A DNA stretch of 41,733 nt from Paenibacillus sp. SYP-B3998 (lineage in GTDB: Bacteria > Bacillota > Bacilli > Paenibacillales > NBRC-103111), in the NCBI RefSeq assembly GCF_010820665.1, contig NZ_JAAIKC010000024.1:1-41733 (forward strand), written 5' to 3'. Below, piece after piece: positions 24,591-31,954 of this stretch. Below the pieces are notes generated by a model. That model did no database searches and was not told the origin of the DNA. It saw only the letters and a list, made by a program, of their open reading frames with translations. Each line of letters begins with the position of its first letter. The first letter of the stretch is position 1. A program made the translations under genes and the position numbers.

Positions 24591-26270
24591 TTACTTCCCT
24601 CCTTCCTCCTTGTGATCGCTCTTCCCGGCTGGAACCGCCGAATCGCTGGCTGCGTTTGACGGTTTGACCGCTCCGGCCGCTGCCTCAGTGCCAGCGCCCT
24701 GAACAGGTGGCGGGGTTATTGGCGGAGTTATCGGCGGGTTTAACTTTTCTTGGGCTTTCGTTAGTTTCCGTTCGACACCCAGCACTTTTTCCAACATGCC
24801 GATTTCCTGATACACCTCTTGTGCCATCGCATAGGAAGTAACGGATTGCTCAAAATCTTGAGCGGCGTAGCTCTGGTCGCCTTTCTTCTCCAATTTATCA
24901 GCGTCCAGCTGCCTCTTTTCCTTTTGTACCCCAGCCATCTTGGCATTAACGGCATCTAGCTTTCCTGCAAGTTCTTTTTCCCCGTTGTTGAAAGCAGCCT
25001 CTGCCGCTTCTTTCTTCGCCTTGGCATAGATTTCTTTGGCACCTTCGTAATCCTGCCCCTGAAACTTCTGGTCGCCTTGTTTCATGAGTGTCGCGACTTC
25101 CATGAATGCCCTCGTTTTGCTAATTTGCGCTTCCAAATCCTTGATGTCATAGTCATCCTGAGATCGAGCTTCCTTCAGCGCCTTCTCATAGCTGGTTAAC
25201 GCCTTCGTATAATCTCCCTCTTTGAAAGAAGTATCTCCATCCACAACAAGCTGTGCCGTTCGCTGCTTTTTCGTCAGCAATTGCGTATGTAGTTTATCTT
25301 GTACCTTAATGGAAGCATTCCGTGCTTCACTGTATTCCTTGAGCGCGTTCGGATAGTTACCATCCTGCACGGCGGTATCCCCGTTCTTCTCATGATCAAA
25401 AATAGCAGCAACCGCTTCTGCTTTTGCCTTAACAGTACGCGCTTTATAATAGAGGGCTACTCCCCCAAGCAATATTACAGGGATTAGCACCATTGCGATC
25501 GTTTTTACAAGTTTCCATCTGTTCTTTGGAGGCTCCTGATACACTTTGTTCGCATAAATAGCTGCGACAGTATAGTTTGGAACAACTCTTTCCTGTTTAC
25601 TCAGCAGAACATCTTCTAACGTATCGACGAAATCAGACGGCTCTTTGGCTTCTTCTAGAGCATCTAGCATCTCCGCCCCATTCACGCGTTCCCAGATCCC
25701 ACGGGTACATAACATAAGCACATCTCCGTCGGATACCTTCACCTTACGGGATATACTCGGATTAAATTCCCCTCGTTTCCCCAAATACCACAGCAAATTA
25801 TTTCTTTCCTCATGCCGCTCCAGCGCATCCTGCGGAATTTTTTCCGCATTAATCATCGTTTGTGTTAAGCTTTGGTCTTTACTTTTCTCCAATAATCTTC
25901 CATTTCTAAAATGATACATTCTGGTATGACCCGCAACTGCCCAAATCATTGTCGTATAATTCGTTACGATCATGGTCAGGCTCACTTTACGCCTAACTCT
26001 TCTACTTTCGGCATGCAGCATATCATGGGCTTCGCGCAAATAACTTTCGATTGCTCTTCTAGTGAGCTTCGGTCTATGCATAAAATGACCAATAACGGCT
26101 TTAACCGCCATTTCGGCGCTTTCCATTTCCGTATCGGAGTCTAGCCCTTGAGCCATGACCCAACAAGCCAGATCGTCATGTTCCGTAAAAGCAAAGTACT
26201 CCTTATTTCGGACAAACGTCCCCTCTTCAGACAAAAAGCTCGTTTTGAAATTGCTGTTATCCTTTCTCAT
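24591..26270 (-). CDS. PP2C-like pseudophosphatase with TM and TPR domain
   Basis: 559 residues. Residues 1-245 follow the PP2C fold, but the metal-site Asp residues are gone: the DGMGG loop is replaced by AQGLDSDTE, AGDSR by AGHTR, CSDG by CTRG and DN(I)T by PNYT. So it should bind but not dephosphorylate phosphoproteins. A membrane helix (about 252-275, IAMVLIPVILLGGVALYY) follows, then TPR repeats outside (about 290-500, for example GDTSFKEGDYTKALTSYEKAL) and a Pro/Ala-rich tail. It lies next to the intact phosphatase (26289-27137), with which it may compete for FHA or kinase substrates. Confidence 0.8.
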   Translation of the reverse strand: MRKDNSNFKTSFLSEEGTFVRNKEYFAFTEHDDLACWVMAQGLDSDTEMESAEMAVKAVIGHFMHRPKLTRRAIESYLREAHDMLHAESRRVRRKVSLTMIVTNYTTMIWAVAGHTRMYHFRNGRLLEKSKDQSLTQTMINAEKIPQDALERHEERNNLLWYLGKRGEFNPSISRKVKVSDGDVLMLCTRGIWERVNGAEMLDALEEAKEPSDFVDTLEDVLLSKQERVVPNYTVAAIYANKVYQEPPKNRWKLVKTIAMVLIPVILLGGVALYYKARTVKAKAEAVAAIFDHEKNGDTAVQDGNYPNALKEYSEARNASIKVQDKLHTQLLTKKQRTAQLVVDGDTSFKEGDYTKALTSYEKALKEARSQDDYDIKDLEAQISKTRAFMEVATLMKQGDQKFQGQDYEGAKEIYAKAKKEAAEAAFNNGEKELAGKLDAVNAKMAGVQKEKRQLDADKLEKKGDQSYAAQDFEQSVTSYAMAQEVYQEIGMLEKVLGVERKLTKAQEKLNPPITPPITPPPVQGAGTEAAAGAVKPSNAASDSAVPAGKSDHKEEGGK

Positions 26271-26288
26271 CGCTGCCCCCCACTACTT

Positions 26289-27137
26289 TTACCAGCCTTT
26301 TTCCAGGATCACTACAGTCGCATTGTCTTGATGCTTTAACTCTTTTCGTTCAACGGCCTCTATGATTGCCTGGGCAGCATCGTAAGCGGTTATTGGGAGA
26401 GACAACAACTGCTCCAATTCCACTTCCGTGAGCGTATTTGTTACGCCATCACTACATAGCAGCACTCTATCTCGCTTCTGTAAATGAATGGGTTCCTTAC
26501 AAATTTCAATGTTCTTGAATGCTTCATAGCCCAAATAATTGACCAGTTGGTTCTTCTTCGGACTGTCTAGCGCCTCAGCTTTCGTGATCTCACCTGACAC
26601 ATAGCGTTCCTCGAGTACAGATTCCAGAATATCCTTATGGTTGACATCTATAAACTCCCCGTTCCGGAAAATCTTGATTAGACTATCTCCCACAGCTCCC
26701 CAGTAAAGTAGCCCGTCAGTAATGATGACTGCCACAAGCGTAGTCCCCCCCTGAACCCCTTTAAGGCTGTGCATAATTTCTGTATTGCTAACGCGCGCTG
26801 CTTTGGTGAAATAGCCGGAAATGTCGGAGAGATTGTCCAGCTTCAAAAACTCTTTGACGAACGTGGTTACGGCCTGCGTGCTCGCGATTCGTCCACCAGA
26901 AAGTCCGCTAATCCCATCAGCAAGTACAGAAATCGTGCCATGCGGATTCATAATGGTAGAAAAATAATCATCCTGTTCCACACGTTGACCAATGGTTTGC
27001 CCATTGCCGATTTCCATCTGCGGATTCGGTTTCCTGCGCATAAGGCATTCCCGGATGACTAGTAATACGAACAAAACAAACGCGAAACTCAATAAAATTC
27101 TGTAGGGCGTCGCCCCCATCTGCACAAGTATGCTCAT
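26289..27137 (-). CDS. PP2C-family Ser/Thr phosphatase, membrane-anchored
   Basis: 282 residues with an N-terminal membrane helix (about 12-30) and an intact PP2C domain: RVEQDDYFS, SVLADGISGLSGG, GAVGDSLIKIF, LLCSDGVTNTL and QDNATVVIL keep the metal-coordinating Asp residues. It would remove phosphate from Thr on machine components, as PppA does in the Pseudomonas T6SS. The ATG overlaps the upstream FHA gene stop by 4 bp. Confidence 0.88.
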   Translation of the reverse strand: MSILVQMGATPYRILLSFAFVLFVLLVIRECLMRRKPNPQMEIGNGQTIGQRVEQDDYFSTIMNPHGTISVLADGISGLSGGRIASTQAVTTFVKEFLKLDNLSDISGYFTKAARVSNTEIMHSLKGVQGGTTLVAVIITDGLLYWGAVGDSLIKIFRNGEFIDVNHKDILESVLEERYVSGEITKAEALDSPKKNQLVNYLGYEAFKNIEICKEPIHLQKRDRVLLCSDGVTNTLTEVELEQLLSLPITAYDAAQAIIEAVERKELKHQDNATVVILEKGW

Positions 27138-27673
27138 CCTTCTTTACTCGCTTCGTTATCCCATTCAAAATGAACGCCGCATAATGGAATAAACAAAAAC
27201 TTGCTCTTACCCAGCTGAATCACATCGTACCCCGTCATCTCTACAGGTGTGTACACCGCTTCATTATTATGATAGGCAAGCCCTGAAGCGTCTCCAGGAA
27301 GCAGGTAAAAGTTTCTTTTCTTCGGATCGTATACGATAACTGCATGATTACGACGGGAAATCGTATTATCCCCGATAATGCGAATATGCATATCCTCTGA
27401 ACGGCCGATGAAATTTTTTTCCGCCATAATGCGATAATCTTGCCCAAGCTGTGCGCCTTCAATACAAACCAACCAGCCGGTAACCGCCTCGATCCCTTCG
27501 GACTCCCCCAAATATGGCATCGTTTTATCATTTTCAGGAGCTCTTGCCGCTTTAGCATTTTCCGATTTAGATGCCTGTTCCACTACCAAGCTGCAATAGG
27601 GGCATACGCTGCCATGCTTTCTCATACTGAACATGTGTCCGTTGGCACACCTAGTCAAACTCATTGTATTCAT
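27134..27673 (-). CDS. FHA-domain protein with N-terminal zinc ribbon
   Basis: 179 residues. Short N-terminal zinc-binding motif (RCANGHMFSMRKHGSVCPYC), a linker, then an FHA domain with FIGRSEDMHIRI, NTISRRNHAVIVYD and a core Asn-rich LPGDASGLAYHNNEAV. FHA domains bind phosphothreonine. In T6SS the Fha protein is phosphorylated by the kinase PpkA and starts sheath assembly; gene order supports a similar role here. Overlaps the following phosphatase gene. Confidence 0.85.
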   Translation of the reverse strand: MNTMSLTRCANGHMFSMRKHGSVCPYCSLVVEQASKSENAKAARAPENDKTMPYLGESEGIEAVTGWLVCIEGAQLGQDYRIMAEKNFIGRSEDMHIRIIGDNTISRRNHAVIVYDPKKRNFYLLPGDASGLAYHNNEAVYTPVEMTGYDVIQLGKSKFLFIPLCGVHFEWDNEASKEG

Positions 27674-27706
27674 TCCCCCGTATTCTTCTTCTCTAACTGA
27701 CTGTTT

Positions 27707-28327
27707 CTACTGCACAAGCAGCCTCGTATTGGCGATATAGATCATATCTCCCGCTTCGATTCTATGTGGTGTCTCATTCTCTAACACCTGCTTGGTGCCT
27801 GCACCTTTTCTTTTAATCCCAACTCCGTTGCGGGAATCCAGATCTTCCAAGTACCAGTTGTTCGATGCAAAGTTCAACACAGCATGCTGCTTACTGATCA
27901 AGGATGCATACTCCGCATCCGCTAAATCCACTTCAACCTCATTGTCCACTGCGCTTTTCCCAATTAATAATGAAGTTTCCCCATGAATGTACCATTCCTT
28001 GATTTTCTCCCCGTCCTCACTGAGCATAGCCAGTTTGGTAATACCCTCCACTTTTTCTTTCACTTTAAGCAATCGCGTTGGAGGGGCTGGGGATGTCTTG
28101 TTCTTTTTCATCAAGAACCTCAAAGCACCAACTACTGCAACTACACCGACAATCCATTTCAGAATGACGATAGAATTCCATATATACGTGTACATTAGCG
28201 CTGAAATTGTTACGATCACGATTAAAAAGTCTATTACACTTACCCATGTATTTTTTTTATCTTTTACCCTCAAGGATTCGGCTGCGTCCTGCATATCCAA
28301 TACCCCCGTTTCCTCATAATGCGGCAC
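27707..28327 (-). CDS. FHA-domain membrane protein
   Basis: 206 residues from a GTG at 28325-28327 that shares one base with the stop of the J-domain gene. Two hydrophobic helices (about 28-70), then a cytoplasmic FHA domain (about 105-206) with SLLIGKSAVDNEVEV, ISKQHAVLNFASNNWYLEDLDSRNGVGI. A membrane-anchored phosphothreonine reader, which may bring a phosphorylated machine protein to the membrane. Weak Shine-Dalgarno, so likely coupled. Confidence 0.82.
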   Translation of the reverse strand: MPHYEETGVLDMQDAAESLRVKDKKNTWVSVIDFLIVIVTISALMYTYIWNSIVILKWIVGVVAVVGALRFLMKKNKTSPAPPTRLLKVKEKVEGITKLAMLSEDGEKIKEWYIHGETSLLIGKSAVDNEVEVDLADAEYASLISKQHAVLNFASNNWYLEDLDSRNGVGIKRKGAGTKQVLENETPHRIEAGDMIYIANTRLLVQ

Positions 28328-28767
28328 TATTTTCTCTGTATGCCAAAATAAGATTCAAATACCTTTGTCGTATCCATTTTATTTGCTTGCTGATTAGACT
28401 TCATTCCGCTATCTTGCGATTTCGGATGAAAGCCAAAAAAACGATCGAACGTTTTTTCCATCTCGGTCCGATTGAATTGGGAACTTGCTTTCTCTGCCTG
28501 TTCCCCTCGCGCCTTAGAGCCGGAAGCAGAATTAGGGTGAGCCTGTTGTTCCCGCCTCGCCGCCATTCGAGCATCATAGGCTGCTCTAGCCGCAGCATCA
28601 GACAGCGTATGGTAAGCTTCATTCACCAGCTTGAACATCATTTCTGATTGTTTGCTACCTGCGTTCGCATCTGGATGATGCTTCTTTGCCATACGTTTGT
28701 AGGCTTTCTTAATTTCATCTGGAGTGGCTACAGGATCAATCTCCAACATTTCATAATAAGTTCTCAT
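28327..28767 (-). CDS. J-domain (DnaJ-like) co-chaperone
   Basis: 146 residues, AAGGAGG Shine-Dalgarno. N-terminal J domain: YYEMLEIDPVATPDEIKKAYKRMAKKHHPDAN with the HPD motif, then LVNEAYHTLSD. The C-terminal part (about 75-146) is charged and lacks DnaJ zinc or substrate domains. It would stimulate an Hsp70-type ATPase; the only one in the cluster is 19939-22593. First gene after the strong terminator at 28803. Confidence 0.9.
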   Translation of the reverse strand: MRTYYEMLEIDPVATPDEIKKAYKRMAKKHHPDANAGSKQSEMMFKLVNEAYHTLSDAAARAAYDARMAARREQQAHPNSASGSKARGEQAEKASSQFNRTEMEKTFDRFFGFHPKSQDSGMKSNQQANKMDTTKVFESYFGIQRK

Positions 28768-28802
28768 ACCATACCTCCTTACTGATAAAGTAATTACAAA
28801 AA

Positions 28803-28832
28803 ATAGGTAAGGGGCTTACGCCCCTTAACCTA
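28803..28832 (-). terminator. Strong intrinsic terminator between tube and J-domain genes
   Basis: GTAGGTTAAGGGGC, a GTAA loop, then GCCCCTTACCTA on the minus strand with a single bulge, followed by a T6 run. It lies directly after the Hcp-like gene and before the rest of the machine operon, so it should reduce transcription beyond sheath and tube. Confidence 0.85.
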
Positions 28833-28867
28833 CTTTTCGTTGTCCATTATAGGCTGTAAGGCATGTC

Positions 28868-29293
28868 CTAAACGGCGTATCCGCCTTCGATTGTCGTGAA
28901 TTCGGTTTTGTCTTTCTTTTGCTTAATGAAAATCGTGAAAGAACCTACGCCTTCTGTATCTCCGAAACGCTCGCTGTAATCAACAACAAATGCGTTAGGG
29001 AAATAAATTTTTCTGATCACTTGATCAGCAGCGATAACTTCCAAGGTAACTTTTCTGTAGCAATCCGCTTTCTCTGCTGGTACAAGGGACCATAGAGCTA
29101 ACTTCATCGTATCGTCAGCGCTATCGCCGTCTGTAGCCGTAATGATTTTGCCTGTAATTTTCAGAAAAGCACCTACATCTGTTGATCTTGCGTTAGAATC
29201 ATCGGGCGTATCTGTGTCGTAAGACACGGTTTGAATGTTGTCCATGCCCAATTCGATTGTTTCTGCACCTTCTACTTTAAGTCTGAATCCCAT
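28868..29293 (-). CDS. Hcp-like inner tube protein
   Basis: 141 residues, TAGGAGG Shine-Dalgarno. Beta-rich, no signal peptide: GFRLKVEGAETIELGMDNIQTVSYDTDTP, FLKITGKIITATDGDSADDTMKLALWSLVPAEK, CYRKVTLEVIAADQVIRKIYFPNAFVVDYSERFGDTEGVGSFTIFIKQKK. The size and strand layout (a strand pair, helix WSL, then strands ending in a phage-tail-tube-like last strand) fit Hcp/tail tube proteins. It directly follows the sheath gene, the canonical place. I have seen relatives labelled 'membrane-associated protease 1', a name without support. Confidence 0.7.
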   Translation of the reverse strand: MGFRLKVEGAETIELGMDNIQTVSYDTDTPDDSNARSTDVGAFLKITGKIITATDGDSADDTMKLALWSLVPAEKADCYRKVTLEVIAADQVIRKIYFPNAFVVDYSERFGDTEGVGSFTIFIKQKKDKTEFTTIEGGYAV

Positions 29294-29395
29294 TGATAAA
29301 TCCTCCTAGTAATTAATAATTTTTTTAATGCTATGTGAAAGGATGGGGGATGAAGCCCACCATTGACACCTAACTGATTGCAGCTGTTTGGTTCA

Positions 29396-31564
29396 TTATG
29401 CTTTGACAGGGGTAGTCCCTTTGGTGATCATGACTTCTAGATTTTTCACGTTGCCATTGAACACCAAATCAATTTGACACATATTGCTCTTATCATCGAT
29501 CATGAAGCTCATATCATCCCCATCTTGAATGATGGAGTTCGTAAATCCGCGTGTGCCTAACCACTTGCTCTTCTGGCTATTCGGATTGTTACTGAAAAAC
29601 TTTACAATATTATCATGTTTGAAATCTCCAGTTTGGAAGCGCAGAATACGTTCGATATAGGTACTGACCAATGTTTTGTAAAGAGGGTCAAACCCGTCAT
29701 CGGCTGAAGCTAAGCTTCTAGCTTTATATACCGTGATTCGCTTAATGTCTTTACCTTGCAGCTGCGCATTCTCAGATGAGAACACGAAACCGAAGTTTTT
29801 TCGATTAATCGAATCTTTAATATTGTTCGTGAAGCCTGAGATTTCCTTCGCCATCGTTGTAACCGCTCTAAGCCCATTGTCGCCGGCTTCGATATCGAAA
29901 CGAACACCCGGAAACTCCCTGCTGACGCTTTTGAAGGATTCCTTCAAATATTCGCTGCATTGGTAAGCAGCGACGATACCGGCACCTACATAAGAAGCAC
30001 CGATATAAACACCTTCGATCCACAGCTTCAGGATATCTTCCTTCTCTTGCGAGAGCTTGACCCCGTCCTCGGTCTGCAGCATTTTGCTGTCAATGACGAC
30101 ACCAGACTTATCCTTCGGAATAACTGTGAAGTTGGGAATGCAGGGCACTGCGTATTCGCTGTATTCTTTCCTAACCAGTACGCCGCACTTATCCATGTAT
30201 TTATCAATACCGGAGGTAGCCATACTGTTGAAGGTTGTCTCCTCTCCGGTCTCGAAGCTGAAGAATACCTGCACTTTGTAGTCCTTAACGACTTGAAGTA
30301 GCATGGAAAGAGACTCCATCGTGTTGCCATCCTGCTTCGCTACTTTCTCATTCCCTCTGAACCGTTCACGGCTAACCGTCGACGAACCGGAGGACTCTAG
30401 TTGTACAGAAGGCACGATGCCGAACCAAATCGTATCTGAGAAATCATTTTTGGAATTGACCGTATTCAAGAATGTTTCCAATCTTGGAATATTGCTGCTT
30501 TTTACCATCATGTCCAGCTTAGCGTTCGTAATGATTAACGAAGGCTGCATGCCTTTGTTCTTGGTGGAATACTGATCAAAATACATTTTTACACCTAATA
30601 TTTTTTCCACCAACGGTTTGACTGTTTTTACGAATTCATCCTTGGCATTTTTGTAAAATTCAAGATAGGTGTTGTAGTTCTGAACTTCGATTTCGGTATT
30701 GATGTTACTTTGCAGTGCAGGCAGCGGACAGAATGTCCGAACAACAAGATCCTTGACATAGGATGAAGGCGTATCCGATACGGAATCATAATCATCCTCG
30801 AATACGTTGATCAATCCGCTTCCGCTATTGTCATCCATGACAAGCAATTGTGTGCTGTCGCTTTTGGGAGCTTCAATAATCTTCAGCTCACCTGTTTCAC
30901 CAATGGTCAATTGACCAATCTGAATCGCCTCGGATTGGCTTTCTTCTTGAGAGCCCCCAAGGAGAAGCCTCGTTTTGATATCTTCAATAGCCAGCGGAAG
31001 CATCGCCATCACATTGTTGTAGTTTTTACTAGCGTCCTCGAACATGATGTTCAGCTTATCTCCGAGATCCAACTTCTTCGGATCGCCCTCATCCAATTTG
31101 TCGTGTTGAGCATACAGATAATGTATCTCTTTGCGCACTTGACGGATATCATCCATAACTTTCTTCGGTGAGATCATATCAAGCAAGTTTTCAAACTTGA
31201 AATCCACATTTGTAATGCCTTGGCTTCGTTTCGTATCGATCAATGTAAATAGCATTTTCAAAAAATCGTTGCTCTGATCAATCTTGATTTCAGACACGCT
31301 ATCATCGGATATTCCCTCTGGCTTTTTCAGCGTATACATAACCTTTTGATTGGCTGCATTAAAAAATGAGTATACGCTAGGCGAGAATTTGTCCAAAAAT
31401 TCATCAAAACTTTTCACAAGCAAATGTTGATTGATTTCCTTGATCTTGTCATCGCTCAGGCTGTCAATGCCTCTGACATCTCCTACGATGGTCATAAGAT
31501 CCAATTTTTCTGGATTCATTTCTTCAAAGAGCATAGTTCGATTGGTCTGATTAATTATGTCCAT
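29396..31564 (-). CDS. Fused TssB-TssC-like contractile sheath protein
   Basis: 722 residues. Residues 20-205 follow the TssB order: LMTIVGDVRG (VGVLADLSG in TssB), VKSFDEFLDKFSP (NFDEVMAKIAP), a strand, FENLLDMISPKKVMDDIRQVRKEI (F.SMDDFSPEAV...LR), then a closing helix. An acidic linker (205-265) leads to a 455-residue TssC-like part: PRLETFLNTVNSKNDFSDTIWFGIVPSV, AVPCIPNFTVIPKD, KLWIEGVYIGASYVGAGIVAAYQ and TLVSTYIERILRFQ near the end. In T6SS these are two proteins. The match is by pattern, not by search. No strong Shine-Dalgarno precedes the ATG at 31564, unusual for a presumed abundant protein. Confidence 0.72.
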   Translation of the reverse strand: MDIINQTNRTMLFEEMNPEKLDLMTIVGDVRGIDSLSDDKIKEINQHLLVKSFDEFLDKFSPSVYSFFNAANQKVMYTLKKPEGISDDSVSEIKIDQSNDFLKMLFTLIDTKRSQGITNVDFKFENLLDMISPKKVMDDIRQVRKEIHYLYAQHDKLDEGDPKKLDLGDKLNIMFEDASKNYNNVMAMLPLAIEDIKTRLLLGGSQEESQSEAIQIGQLTIGETGELKIIEAPKSDSTQLLVMDDNSGSGLINVFEDDYDSVSDTPSSYVKDLVVRTFCPLPALQSNINTEIEVQNYNTYLEFYKNAKDEFVKTVKPLVEKILGVKMYFDQYSTKNKGMQPSLIITNAKLDMMVKSSNIPRLETFLNTVNSKNDFSDTIWFGIVPSVQLESSGSSTVSRERFRGNEKVAKQDGNTMESLSMLLQVVKDYKVQVFFSFETGEETTFNSMATSGIDKYMDKCGVLVRKEYSEYAVPCIPNFTVIPKDKSGVVIDSKMLQTEDGVKLSQEKEDILKLWIEGVYIGASYVGAGIVAAYQCSEYLKESFKSVSREFPGVRFDIEAGDNGLRAVTTMAKEISGFTNNIKDSINRKNFGFVFSSENAQLQGKDIKRITVYKARSLASADDGFDPLYKTLVSTYIERILRFQTGDFKHDNIVKFFSNNPNSQKSKWLGTRGFTNSIIQDGDDMSFMIDDKSNMCQIDLVFNGNVKNLEVMITKGTTPVKA

Positions 31565-31670
31565 AGTCTGATGTGTCAGCTATAAGATATCGTTAGCTAA
31601 TTTAGCTTATGAATCTTGTAGCCTACTCCCTTCCAAAGTGTATTTGTGTTGAAAACCAAATATTGGGTAC

Positions 31671-31700
31671 ATCATAGATTTTTTTGTTTCATTTTGTCAA
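31671..31700 (-). promoter_or_regulatory. Sigma-A type promoter of the sheath operon
   Basis: On the minus strand: perfect -35 TTGACA (31695-31700), an 18-bp A-rich spacer and -10 TATGAT (31671-31676). The predicted start of transcription, near 31664, leaves a 5' leader of about 100 nt before the ATG at 31564. Confidence 0.75.
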
Positions 31701-31722
31701 ATAAAGAAAATTTAATATTATT

Positions 31723-31739
31723 TAGGTACTTAATACCTA
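31723..31739. promoter_or_regulatory. Inverted repeat TAGGTA-N5-TACCTA
   Basis: Arms TAGGTA and TACCTA, 5-bp spacer, AT-rich flanks partly symmetric. It lies just upstream of the -35 of the sheath promoter, a position suited to an activator. No regulator is known. Confidence 0.5.
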
Positions 31740-31776
31740 TTTAAATGACCTATATTCATGCTATATGCTGTAATAA

Positions 31777-31798
31777 CTTGTATGTTGCAACATACAAG
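31777..31798. promoter_or_regulatory. Perfect 22-bp palindrome, candidate operator
   Basis: CTTGTATGTTG followed by its exact reverse complement, with no spacer. Lies about 80 bp upstream of the -35 of the sheath operon and about 150 bp before the vWA gene. Symmetry suggests a dimeric regulator controlling one or both divergent units. Confidence 0.65.
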
Positions 31799-31954
31799 AG
31801 AACCCTCCCCTCCCTTCACTATCTCAGAAAAAGAAATATTTGTTGATAATTGTATGAATTTGTATTTTACATATGTTAAAGCATTTCAAATAGTTATTCT
31901 GTATGCTTTTTCACATTTCCAAAGAAATTTATGAACGAAAGGGGAATTTTTGCT

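Larger units (their letters stand above)
31565..31930. other. Divergent regulatory region
   Basis: 366 bp, very AT-rich, between the sheath operon and the vWA gene. It holds a sigma-A type promoter on the minus strand and two inverted repeats (annotated separately). A possible plus-strand promoter is TTGTTG (near 31840), 17 bp, TATTTT, which is weak. Confidence 0.6.

Noticed and set aside
10590..31564. Whole cluster as a contractile-tailed prophage
   Set aside because: No capsid, terminase, portal, tape measure, integrase or lysis genes; FHA, PP2C, kinase and Hsp70 genes point to a secretion machine instead.
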